DNA from: Cylindrotheca closterium
Lineage: Eukaryota; Bacillariophyta; Bacillariophyceae; Bacillariales; Bacillariaceae
Length of the DNA: 64,000 bases
Reading direction: 5' to 3'
NCBI GenBank assembly: GCA_933822405.4
Contig: CAKOGP040000001.1
Coordinates: 753,083-817,082 of the forward strand
Shown here piece after piece: positions 20,401-30,600 of this stretch; position 1 is the stretch's first letter, and each line of letters starts with the position of its first letter. The notes under the pieces were generated by a model, which worked only from the letters and a program-made list of their open reading frames with translations, was not told the origin of the DNA and did not search any database. The position numbers were made by a program, and so were the translations under genes.

Positions 20401-20812
20401 CTTCGAGCTGTGCGTGGCTTCTTGTGGATGGATGATGACTGCATTATTTTAATGGCAAACTTTTGATATGTGTGCCAATGAAATACTGCAGCACTATGCC
20501 ATGACCTTTGTTCGCTTGTCTGTGCAATATTTTGAATCCCCTTTTTGGCCAATTGGATTTTTTCGGAAAGAAAATGTCTTCCGCTTCTGGACAGCGCACA
20601 GACGAAAGAATTTGAACTCGAGAAATACTCAAATTGAAACTACCCGGTACGAACCGAAGGGTGCGTGTCACGAATTGACAATAATAATTAGCCACATGCA
20701 CTGTACCTACTGTAGAGGAGAATAATGATACAAGCAACAAATATTTACATCCATTACCAAATACCCTACTCCAAAATCTAATCTATTTTTTTCACAGTCA
20801 CCTGACTCTTAC
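20401..20812. other. Intergenic, about 410 bp
   Basis: 5' flank of MFS copy 2 and 3' flank of the two-helix membrane protein, both on the minus strand. No gene or repeat recognised. Confidence 0.5.
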
Positions 20813-21509
20813 TTATACCAACGTAAAGCTGCCATCATCGTTGTCACCGAGGTGGTCTCCTTCCTCATGATGATCTTCTTCCGTTTGTATGACCTCTCCA
20901 TGTTCGTTCACAATCCGTATTTGAATCCACTTTATCGACTTTCCATTACTGCGATTCACTTCATCTTCTTGATACTCCATTGCTATCCTTGTATGCTGCA
21001 TATGCTCGTTGACTTGGTTGGTGGCTCCCTCCAATGCTCTCTCTATTCGCTCCACCACAAGGCCGTTGGTTTGTGGAAGGACACGGATCAACCAACAAGT
21101 GGAACCAGCGACTACGAACATGAGCATGGGAAAGAGGACATAGGCAGTGATATCGACTTCCGCGGCGGTAAGATTTGTTACCTTCACCGCCGTGTAGACA
21201 ATCACAAACACCAAGAACATTCCTCCCAAGGCTCGCTGCACAAGAGTTGATAGAATTTGGTGGTGGGTCTGATCAGAAACTTCTTGTACACGTGCATTTA
21301 TAAAATCAGCATCCTCTCAAGGTCACACTTACCGCGATTCGAGAGGAGAGTCGTGTCAGGGCTACCCAGGGTTGCATGGCATCGTCCAAATCATTGCAGA
21401 GCCGTTCCCAAGCCTCGTCGTTCATGTACGGCTTGAGAGCTCTGGGTTTTTGTCGTTCCACGCGGTTGGAATCTCCGCAAATCTCAATCCTGGAAGAATG
21501 TGTCATCAT
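20813..21509 (-). CDS. Small two-helix membrane protein, unknown
   Basis: Two exons, 21509-21333 and 21235-20813, with a 97-bp intron (21332-21236; GTAAGT donor, TGTGCAG acceptor, phase 0), 199 residues. The start is the ATG at 21509 or the next codon. A soluble N-terminus (MNDEAWERLCNDLDDAMQPW) is followed by two hydrophobic segments, LGGMFLVFVIVYTAV and ITAYVLFPMLMFVVAGSTCW, then a charged cytosolic tail rich in Glu, Asp and His ending DNDDGSFTLV. Family not recognised. The hairpin of two helices with an acidic His-containing tail could suit a metal or ion-handling membrane protein, but that is only a guess. Confidence 0.65.
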
Positions 21510-22646
21510 GGTGGTTGAATCAAAAGCAAATCTATATCGTTGTATGGTAAAGCAAATGTGCTAGTTTTCGTCAATTTCTTTTATATTGGAGGGAACAATC
21601 AATTATCCGGCACAAGCCATCAAAGTTGTGCAGTGGAACAGCTTTTTCTTTTTGTTCGTTGGGTGACTTTCCCACCAAAACTTGACTGCCTTCCGGGGCC
21701 GAATTTTGCGACCATCGACATATTCTTAATCGTCCGGATGGAAGCACGGACTAACTCCAGTTTGTACTGTAGTGACCAGCTGAAACGTATATCGTCTGAT
21801 ATACGGTAACGTCTGTACGTCCCATCACCATATAAACATAGCTTCTCGTGGATAGAAGCACAGGATATCGTTTGATGCTTCATGGCACAATTTTTTAAAT
21901 ATCATGGCATATTTCACTCCAAGAACACATCAAGGACACGCAAAGAGAGAAAAGAGGGAACGCCCCAGCCAGCTGGGGGGCATGCATTCTCTGGAGGAAA
22001 CACGATGTGTCAGCTACTGTGAATCGTGGTGATTGGACCATGGGGCATATCTTCGACGCCCAGCACTGCCTAGTACTAGGCTAGCTAGTACTACTCTATA
22101 GTAGTAGTACTTCAAGAAGAAGTGTTACCTTCCCAAAAGAGGTGATCAGTCTTGCAAGGGGGTCTACATCGTGCATCCTCTAACTCTTGCCCCGACAATG
22201 AGACGAAATTGAAAATACTCCAACCATTTTGGTCAAGGAGGAGATGAAGTAACAATTCCCTGTCATATCTTGGGGGGAAGACCTTAAAAAGTTTAGTAGA
22301 AATGATTGTTATATTTTTCTATACTTCGTTGTTTGGATGTGAGGTACTAGTGCATGTGCCCTTCTCAATTAATTGACACGTAGTATTCCAATAGATACCA
22401 AAATGGCCGCCGACCCGATACTTAGGAGAGAATATGTCTGGTTGATTCTAGGGGAAGAAGTGCCAAGAAAAAAAACATACAAATAAACGATTCACAGTCA
22501 ACTAATATCTTATATTATACTGGGGTGTTATATTATACTATGGAGACCTTCGGCTATGAAGTCATGCGTTCTAGGAGCGAAACTTGAACAACGGTATCGC
22601 CACTCCACCACATCCCTGCTTTTCGTCGTGACAGAAGCCGCCACTA
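21510..22646. other. Gene-poor stretch with palindromes
   Basis: No coding gene is supported. Contains a cluster of short palindromes at 22069-22111 and a direct repeat of a 12-mer (TTATATTATACT at 22510-22521 and 22528-22539). Confidence 0.5.
22069..22111. repeat. Palindrome cluster
   Basis: CCTAGTACTAGG (22069-22080) is a perfect palindrome. It is followed by CTAGCTAG and then by a hairpin AGTACTACT (22087-22095), 7-nt loop, AGTAGTACT (22103-22111). Confidence 0.8.
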
Positions 22647-23312
22647 GTGTTCTGGGCTCAATCCAATTTTGGATTTAAACCAGAAGTTTTTTGTATCTCT
22701 GCTGGACCCAATGGTTCGCTGCAAAAGGCAAGGTTGCAAACAGACTGTCATCGGTTTGACAACGATATCGGCCATCTGGCAGTGATCTTCTCAGCAGAGA
22801 ACACAGACATCCAAGCAAAACAACGACCGGTATCAAATCAAAGCATCGATAGCCTCATGGACCAGCCATCACAGAACAGTGTTGATTGTTGAGTCACGGG
22901 ATGAAGAAGTGTTGTCGAAACTGGAGATGAAGAAGGAATGCCATACAGCATGTTCTTCACAAAAGAGAGCCAAAATAATGCTCCTGACGGTCCTTTGTCT
23001 TCATCATGGCCATGATAATATCAACAAGAACTCAACAGACGCCAACACAAAGAGGATCAAGTAGCAAGTTATCGTGTCCCCAATAATGTGGTGGAAATCA
23101 AAGCCCATTTCCGTCCACGGCTGATTGATATGTTTGGCAACAAAACAAGAGGATTTCAACCTTGCACAACGCCAGCAAAAGTGGGCAAATGTGCATGTGC
23201 TGGATGCGAAGCCGAGTCTTGTGCAAAAGAAGGACCTGGAGCGCACCGTTGCAAGTTTTGTTGCAAGTTTTGTGGTATCCCCGTCCATGCAGCGTGTTCC
23301 GTTGATAGATGA
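22647..23312 (+). pseudogene. Decayed ORF with zinc-finger-like end, possible transposon relic
   Basis: Short open stretches in different frames, broken by stops, end at about 23310 with a Cys/His-rich segment: CACAGCEAESC, then HRCKFC, CGIPVHAAC. The pattern C-x2-C...H-x-C-x2-C...C-G-x-P-x-H-x-x-C suggests a small zinc-binding domain like those closing some transposase ORFs. A perfect 12-bp tandem duplication (GTTGCAAGTTTT at 23248-23259 and 23260-23271) inserts CKFC in frame. No complete gene can be built. Could instead be the tail of an unrecognised zinc-finger gene. Confidence 0.3.
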
Positions 23313-23525
23313 TGGGTTGACAAAAGCGATGCCACCAACCCTTGCCTGGTACAGGTTTTGCAGTGAGCCATTATTGAGAAAATCCACAGCGAGGCCAGAG
23401 GTATTACATTTACATAAATATCTTGGTTTCTCGTGTCTCGTTTCGTTTCATTTGTTCGTTCCATCGATATTGATGTTTGATGTTTTCGTACATATTTGAA
23501 TATATACCGTGCGGTATCTGAAACC

Positions 23526-23543
23526 AGACCAGTATTCTGGTCT
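23526..23543. repeat. Short hairpin
   Basis: AGACCAG (23526-23532), TATT loop, CTGGTCT (23537-23543), a perfect 7-bp stem in non-coding DNA. Confidence 0.7.
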
Positions 23544-23625
23544 ACGTTCAAATTAGTACGATTTCTACGTAACAAAATGAGTCCCAACTTGAATTCGCAT
23601 CGTGTATTCGTAACCCGGAGTGCCA

Positions 23626-23713
23626 ATATACTTTTCCGCAATACCATGCGGGAACTAAAATTTCACTAGTAATCGTATGGTAGATGATTTCCAGGTATTG
23701 CGGAAAAGTATAT
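23626..23713. repeat. 20-bp perfect inverted repeat, MITE- or hairpin-like
   Basis: Left arm 23626-23645 begins ATATACTTTTCCGC; right arm 23694-23713 ends GCGGAAAAGTATAT and is its exact reverse complement over 20 bp. The spacer is 48 bp. The outer flanks do not pair. It lies in the non-coding stretch upstream of the alpha/beta hydrolase gene. Confidence 0.85.
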
Positions 23714-24054
23714 GATTTTGATATACGTTTCGTGCGGAAATGCGCGGTAATGATATATCCTTCAGTAAGTCTGTAGTGTGCTCGCGTTCGGTGACATTAG
23801 GGGAAGAATGGCAGAAATCTGGGGATATTCAATATTGAAACCATGCATTCAAACGAGAACGAATGCTTTTTGAAAACTTGCGCGTCATACTTTTTCTCTC
23901 CAATCAATAATCAATCTTGTTTCCATGCGAATCCCATACTGTACATCATCATCATCATTATCATCTAACAAGTCTTCGCTTCAATAATCCAAGAACTCGC
24001 TTCAGCTTTTAATAGCTACTAGCTTTTATTCCAATCGTCTTATACACAAGGAGC

Positions 24055-25668
24055 ATGATGATACTTGTTCAAGATGCTTTGATGATATATTTGGGCATTG
24101 AAATTGCCTTTGTCATTGTATTTTACGCCCAGCTGCTACCTTTTGTGAATCGACCATGTCAACCAGCACCTTATCTGGCCTATGGAAAGGATAGAAAGAG
24201 GCTGTTGCTTCGAGTATTGAAACGAATAGAAGATACCAGTAAACGAGATGGGACTTGTCCCAAGGAGTCTTTAAAGGCATTCCTCCGAAACTGGTTTCAT
24301 GTTGATCATGTACCATCTGATTTGTCTCAAATTGCTACTGCTGGAACCATCAATATTCCAGCTACTCGACATGAAGAAGAATCATCATCATCATCCACTA
24401 TACCCGTATTGAATCCTTCCTATTCTACCTGCACGTCATCCAGTTCTTCCTGCGGATCCGTGCAGAGCGATGATGACGATTCAACTACTACTACTACTAC
24501 TACTACTACTATTATACCGACTTTGACATGCACCAAAAAGTCGGAAACAACACAAAGACCGCCTTTTCCATTGTACAAGGAAGACATGGATTCCTTTTTT
24601 GCGTTTGCTTTCTTTTCCAAAGAGTTGGGTGCTATGCGATCGTGGGAACGCAAAGAGTTGAAGAAACTTTTTCAAGTACTGGAAAGGAGACACAACCTTA
24701 CCTTTCCAAACAAAAAGGCCGGTGAGGATACGTCTCACATGTTTCATCCAAGACGCATGACATTGGAACCAGTCGTTCCCATTTATCGACCTCTGATTGT
24801 TTACTTGTTAGTGCTCGGCATGAGATGGGTTGGAGCCCTTGTACTCCGGCATGTCTATGGATTTGAGAAGTTTGTAACAAAACACGGCATGATTTGTTGG
24901 TACCGATCAGGAACGAAAGCTGACAGTCGTACAGATCAACGATCGAATGATCACAAAGGTGATTCTTCTTCTTTGATGATGCCAATTTTGTTCTTCCATG
25001 GCATTGCTCCCGGTGGTGTTGTAGGGTATCTGCCGATTGTACTACATGGACTAGCAACGGAACCGGAACGGCCAGTATTCTTGTTTGAGAATATCTCGAT
25101 ATCGTGTGTCTTGGATTTTAAACCATTGACGGAAAAACAAACTGTGGATGGAGTTATGGAATGTCTCAAACGCTTTGGGGCAAACCAACAGAATCTATCA
25201 CTAGTCGGCCATTCCTTTGGATCATGTCCCATTGCTTGGTTGGTGGCATCCAAAAAAATGGAACAGCAAATCAAGCAAGTCGTCTTATTGGATCCAGTTG
25301 CAATCTTGCTCAGTGAACCAGATGTCATGGTGAACTTTTTGTATGCGGAAGCAATGGACAAGACTCGTATAGTGGCATCCTCGGAGATCATGACACAGTC
25401 CTATCTCCGTCGACACTTTGCTTGGTACAATAGTGAGCTTTACGTGGAGGATGTAAAGTGCCCCATGCTGGTCTTTTGTTCAGAACACGATGAGATTGTC
25501 AATTCTGAAAAGGTGAAACAAGAAATGCAACGGCACCACCAACAGGGGCATCAGTTCCAATGTTGGGAAGGGGTGGGACATGGTGCTTGCATTGTGAATC
25601 CATACAAATGGACCGAAATTAAGAGACAGATGCTGGAACAAGAACTACACCTACTTCGAGCCAGATGA
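24055..25668 (+). CDS. Membrane-anchored alpha/beta hydrolase
   Basis: 537 residues, intronless, start ATG 24055. An N-terminal hydrophobic segment (LGIEIAFVIVFYAQLLPFV) should anchor it in a membrane. The hydrolase core begins near residue 310 with PILFFHGIAPGGVVGY. The nucleophile elbow is LVGHSFGSCP with Ser387; Asp479 in FCSEHDEIV and His509 in GVGHGACIV complete a plausible catalytic triad. A poly-Thr tract at about residue 145 is encoded by an ACT microsatellite (24483-24515). The middle holds an additional helical region (FFAFAFFSKELGAM) and a second hydrophobic stretch (LIVYLLVLGMRWVGALVL). Probably a lipase or esterase of the serine hydrolase superfamily; substrate unknown. Confidence 0.85.
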   Translation: MMILVQDALMIYLGIEIAFVIVFYAQLLPFVNRPCQPAPYLAYGKDRKRLLLRVLKRIEDTSKRDGTCPKESLKAFLRNWFHVDHVPSDLSQIATAGTINIPATRHEEESSSSSTIPVLNPSYSTCTSSSSSCGSVQSDDDDSTTTTTTTTTIIPTLTCTKKSETTQRPPFPLYKEDMDSFFAFAFFSKELGAMRSWERKELKKLFQVLERRHNLTFPNKKAGEDTSHMFHPRRMTLEPVVPIYRPLIVYLLVLGMRWVGALVLRHVYGFEKFVTKHGMICWYRSGTKADSRTDQRSNDHKGDSSSLMMPILFFHGIAPGGVVGYLPIVLHGLATEPERPVFLFENISISCVLDFKPLTEKQTVDGVMECLKRFGANQQNLSLVGHSFGSCPIAWLVASKKMEQQIKQVVLLDPVAILLSEPDVMVNFLYAEAMDKTRIVASSEIMTQSYLRRHFAWYNSELYVEDVKCPMLVFCSEHDEIVNSEKVKQEMQRHHQQGHQFQCWEGVGHGACIVNPYKWTEIKRQMLEQELHLLRAR

Positions 25669-25775
25669 TTTTGAAATATCTTGTAATTTAATGAATATAA
25701 GTGTTGTGTCGGATTGTTATCCTATTGTCAAAAAAAAACTTTGTATTTTTCATTTTTCTATTTCAATTACAATTT

Positions 25776-27320
25776 TCAACTAGTCTTTAGAGATTCTATT
25801 GCTTGTTTTGCGGACTCATTCAATTGGTCCAAATGATCTGCGTCTATCGTATCTTTTCGAGCCTCCCACCCAGTCTTCATCTTTTCAATGGAGGATTCCA
25901 TGCCAGACATTTTCTCTGCCCATGATGGACGACAATATGGAGTCAGAATATGTACCGTCTCGAGAACGGTCTGTTGTGCCGCGGGTGCCACCATCAAATC
26001 GTTCTCAAGGACGGTGGCTGTAGCGCCGCACCATTCAGAGGTAGTAAACGACTCAAGAATCTTGGTATTGACATCAGGCGATGCCATTTCAGGGTGCAGG
26101 ATGATATCAGAGACAATGTCACCTGCTAGTGAGAGCAACTTCTGTACTACCTTTTGACCCAAGGTTTGCAATTGATCCGAAGCGATTGCTTCAAATGTTT
26201 TGCCCAATCTCATGGCACCGTCCGATTTGACAATGTGGGCCTGCGCAAGTCGATTGCCTCGCAGCAATGACCCGATACCGTAAATCGCCTTTCCCATCAA
26301 GTTTCGGATATCCCATGATCCTGGATCGTCGTATGGTTTGCAAACGACTGCGATCAGTTCGTCAATGGCTGTCGTGCGCTCTTTGCTGTTGTTCATAACA
26401 AATGGTTCCACAGCATATGGGGAAAACTCTGCCGTATTCTTTACCGAAGTTCCCATAGCCCAGGCGGCATTGGATTGGACCGATCGGATCTTGGTCTCCA
26501 TGCTTCGCGACAGTCTGGAAATTGTCTTGTTTTGTGGTACATGGACTTCCTCTGAAAGTAGGGACGAGAGCAGTGGCCACCCACCAAGTGTATGAAAGTC
26601 TCGTGACATGTCCACGTCACCTAGTTGGTATTCCAAATCCTGAAGGACAGAGACAATGTGCGAGACTTGTCCGTAAGGAACCTCTTCGTCCAGTTCCATC
26701 CCATTCAAATGAGCGATTGGATCCTTCAGATACTCCTGAATACTCTTTATCCTTTCCTTTAAAAGCTTTGGCATGTCCATCAACTGCAACTCCAGTTCTT
26801 TTAGTTCTTTTTGTCGTCTCTCCCAAATATCTGCCATACGAGATTCGAATTCTTTTCGTTCTTTCGAAGTTATTTTCCTTGAAGTTGTGCTTTGGGGCAA
26901 CTCTGGAAGACCCCCTATCCTTTCTTTCTCCTGATCTGGCAGTTTTGAGAGGGTCCGATGCATCATGTTGAAATCATAAGTTCCTTCTCCCTTTTTGCTT
27001 TTTTCGGTGATGGCCGATTCCGCGTCGTTTTCAGCTTTTGGAACAACTTGGATACTACCATCGCCCTGAATGATGGCCGCTTCGGTTGAAGTTGCTGATT
27101 CGCCATCGTCGTCCTCAGTCTGTTGCTTGACCCACTTTTCCCCTGTGGTCATGTCCATTCTAACGTGCATTCCAGCTGGTATGGTATCATTCTCTCCAAG
27201 AAGCTGCCACTCTTTCGTAACCTCGATTTCTTTGGCCCATACGCCATGTTGATAGTTCTGATGGAAAAGGATGCTGCATACTAGAGCGATAGCAGCGGAA
27301 CTTCGAAAAGATTTAATCAT
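25776..27320 (-). CDS. SIL1: SIL1, nucleotide-exchange factor of ER Hsp70 (BiP)
   Basis: 514 residues, intronless, start ATG 27320. It has a signal peptide (SSAAIALVCSILFHQ, cleavage near GVWAKE). The segment IPAGMHVRMDMTTGEKWVK matches the diagnostic LPAGLHVRxNxxTGxxxAKL motif of SIL1 proteins. After an acidic linker, a long helical part with armadillo-like helices follows (AAWAMGTSVKN, IYGIGSLLRGN, LQTLGQKVVQKLLSLAGD), the usual SIL1 fold that clasps the BiP ATPase domain and releases ADP. Length matches the family (about 460-510). The C-terminus (ESLKTS) lacks an HDEL/KDEL-type signal. ER lumenal protein by signal peptide; retention mechanism open. Confidence 0.85.
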   Translation of the reverse strand: MIKSFRSSAAIALVCSILFHQNYQHGVWAKEIEVTKEWQLLGENDTIPAGMHVRMDMTTGEKWVKQQTEDDDGESATSTEAAIIQGDGSIQVVPKAENDAESAITEKSKKGEGTYDFNMMHRTLSKLPDQEKERIGGLPELPQSTTSRKITSKERKEFESRMADIWERRQKELKELELQLMDMPKLLKERIKSIQEYLKDPIAHLNGMELDEEVPYGQVSHIVSVLQDLEYQLGDVDMSRDFHTLGGWPLLSSLLSEEVHVPQNKTISRLSRSMETKIRSVQSNAAWAMGTSVKNTAEFSPYAVEPFVMNNSKERTTAIDELIAVVCKPYDDPGSWDIRNLMGKAIYGIGSLLRGNRLAQAHIVKSDGAMRLGKTFEAIASDQLQTLGQKVVQKLLSLAGDIVSDIILHPEMASPDVNTKILESFTTSEWCGATATVLENDLMVAPAAQQTVLETVHILTPYCRPSWAEKMSGMESSIEKMKTGWEARKDTIDADHLDQLNESAKQAIESLKTS

Positions 27321-27656
27321 CTCAGCAGGTGCAGGTGGTTTGTGGAATTTTGTCTCGGAGTGAGATTATGAAATCGAAGATATGGGTTTGTTGTGGAGTG
27401 TTCTGGTTTTGGTTCTGTTGGATTGCAACGTGGCGACGCGGTTGAAGCACATACCGTGTACACGTTTGGAAGAAGATAGAAATTCGAATACCGTACTCCT
27501 TGGAAAAGATACTGTACTATAGCAGCTAATCGCCTTCAGATGTGGACAGTATGAAAAAATAAATGTATACTTCTAATAATCCCCTTTAAAGTGAGTTGGC
27601 TGCCTTCATCATGATATCATCATGATATCTCAATGGTATCGTCCACGTCTTCAGTA
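27321..27656. other. Intergenic, SIL1 promoter and 3' flank of ATPase gene
   Basis: 336 bp. A near-perfect palindrome GATATCAT-C-ATGATATC is present at 27613-27629, close to the 3' end of the ATPase gene. No recognised unfolded-protein-response element can be assigned with confidence. Confidence 0.45.
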
Positions 27657-30600
27657 TTATTCATCGTTTGAAAACAGAAAACTTGTACGCAGTCTTGACT
27701 CCAGCTGTTCGACTTTGACCCCTGCGCCCCACTCCTTGTAGTATTGAATGGCTATCTGCAGCCGTTCGCCCACCTTCGCTGTCATTGATCTTTCTGATAG
27801 AAAATCAGCATACCGCTCGTTGATCAAAGCAATGTGATGAAGGTGACCAGCTGCTGTCGCAGCTGCAATAGCTTCTTCATACTTTTGCTCGGCCATCTCG
27901 TATTTGCCGTCAAGAGCTAACTGCTCGGCAGTCAAGAACATACAATAATACTGGACGTTTGGATTCCCAGCTTGGGCCCACTTTGCAATCTTCTTGAGCA
28001 ACCTTCTGGCTTCTCTTCTGTACTTTCTTGTCTTTGTGATACGAGCGGCGGCATACACAGGAACAGCACGGTGAAAGCTTTCAACAGTGTTCAGAACACT
28101 ATTCGGTAGTAGCTTGTCATACGACTCGCCAACCTCAAGTGCTCGCTTTGCAGCAGCCTCGTAGTCGGCGTTGAACAAGAGGAGCTCGCCCTCGGCGAAG
28201 TGGACGAATGACAAATGCGCTGGATTTGTTTCGCTACCTTTCTCAGCAGTGTAGATGTCACCTTCGAGCTTGGAAGAAGAACAGTCGTTCAAATTTTTCA
28301 TCATTTGCCACATCACTTGAAGAGCTCCTGCGTGTAGCAACTGCGCCGTATCTTCGCATTGGACCATGGCTGAGGGAGCATCCTCCAGCATCGCAGCAAT
28401 CGGCTTTCCAATATTGTATGCCAGAAACAATTGATGAGCGAGAAGATTCCAACAAGCAAACTCTGTATCACCAGCTCTCATGCCTTCTGAAACGGCATCT
28501 CGCATAGGTGGTATCAGCTCTTCAAATGGCTTTACCCATGACAATCCAGGGCCGTAACAAATAAATGTGGTCTCGCTGTTGTGTATGCCCCGAAACTTCT
28601 TCATCATTGAAATGGCTATCATGTTGAACTTTGTTGCCGTTTCGACATCTTGCATCCCGATAATGATACCACTGGCAAGAGATGCAAAGCTCTTTGCTGA
28701 AAATTCGTTGACACCGTGCTCAAGCGTCATATCCACAAGTCTGCAAGCGCAAAGGAGGTATAATAGCATGTCTCCAAGAACAAAGGAGACGTACAACACC
28801 TTCGAGAAGGCAGTTGCAATGGCTTTTTGCTTTGGATCCTCAATGACAACCATTTCATCATAGAAGCTAAGTGGCTTTGAATTCACCTTCTTGATGGTCT
28901 TCATCAACTTTACAAGCGATTGCACTGGTACCAACTTTTTCGTCCACGTCACCCGACATCCGAGGTCTTTTAGCACCTGCATGTAGCACTCCAGCGACTT
29001 GTCAAATTGAAGCCCAGTATGGGCTACTGTACTGGCTTGCGCCATCTTCAATGGAAGAGCTTCCATTATGGAAAGGTCCTTTTGCCTCAAGACCTCACTA
29101 CTGTAGCGATTTGCAGCTTCAACATTCCCCACCATAATCTCCATCTCAGCTCCCATTGTATAAAGTTTCAACGTCAAGGGCCGATTCGATGACCACTTGT
29201 CTTCTTTCAGTAGGCTCAGTCCATGAGCTGCGTACTCGGCAGCAGATTGGAAAGCCGAAAGGTCCCGCGCCTTCTCTGCGGCTCGCAAGTTGACAGGTGC
29301 AAACTCAGTTAGCTTGAGCACATTTCCGTTGTTGATGAGATCCACAATGGGAAACAAGTTCTCTTCCACTTGTTTCTTTTCTAAGCCATAATATAGTGTT
29401 CGACCAATGTCCAACTGGAACGACTCGCGACGCTCACCAGTCAAGGAGAGTGCTGCCTCTCGGAGCACGTCGTGAACCCATCTGTATTGACCAGTGTCAC
29501 CATTCTCCAAGATTTCTTCCTTCACGATTGCTTCAAGAAGGGACTTTGTGTTGTCTATTCTGCTCTCTACCAGTCTGCGACCATATGTTGTCCAAACAAG
29601 ATCGATCGTCGCCTCGTCGAATGTTGATCCAAGATATGATGCACATTGCAATAGTGCTTGGATTTGAGGCGACAACTTAGTAAGACGATCGTGGAGCATG
29701 ACAACAACATTAGCAGTTGACATGGTTGCATCTTCAATTTTGTTTAGATCCCACGACCATGACTTTGTAGTGTCATCTTGTAGAATCAAACCTTCATAGT
29801 AGAGCATCTTCAAGAACTCCAAAACGAAGAATTGGTTACCATGGGTTCGTTTCAAGCACAGTGCAGCAAGATTGCATTTAGCTTCATTATCAGAAGAAGG
29901 CAAGGCTGCTGCGATAACTTGCTCGATCTCGTCTGTACCAAAAGGCCCGATCTTTATTTCAGTCAAATTAAATTTGTACATCTCTCTCTTCTCGCGTAAT
30001 GCGATCATCTTGTTGTGAAGAAGACTGTTCTCGTCAACTTCGATAAGTCTGTAGCACCCAATGATCATCAGAGCATTTTGATTTTGAGCATCGGAGATCA
30101 AGAAATCCAATACTTGCAACGATGAGATATCTGCCCACTGAAGATCGTCTAGGAAGAGAACCAATGGGGAGAAGACTGAACAGAAGACTCTCATCAGGAC
30201 ACGAAACGCAAATCGCAAGCGTTCGAGTTTGCTTTCAACCTCGTCCGCACCAATGTTGGTGACTTCTGAATCAGTAAAAGTGTCGCCGACAAGATCTTTG
30301 AGCTCTGGAATAAGATGAACCAGCAAGTCAACCTCGCTACCAAGTGCTTTCTTGATTCCAGCTTGAACAGCGCAAACCGTTTCGGCTTTGGATTCCATGA
30401 TCTTCCGGCACAAGTCACCAAACGCTTTCGAGATACCAGAGTATGGTTCAGAGCTAGCATTCATATCGAATTTTCCTTGTACAAACATCCCCGTGTTGTG
30501 TTTGGATACCTCTCCTTCAAGAGACAGTGCGATGGTGGACTTCCCAGTACCAGATTCCCCACCGATGATAAAGAGTTCCTTGCTTCCCTCATTCTCTGGC

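Larger units (their letters stand above)
23313..24054. other. Non-coding stretch upstream of hydrolase gene
   Basis: Holds the two hairpins listed separately and the promoter/5' UTR of the hydrolase gene, with a CATCATCATCATTATCATC microsatellite near 23945. No ORF is supported. Confidence 0.5.

Noticed and set aside
24420..24747. Minus-strand frames with poly-Val or poly-Ser opposite the hydrolase
   Set aside because: Produced by the ACT microsatellite read on the other strand.
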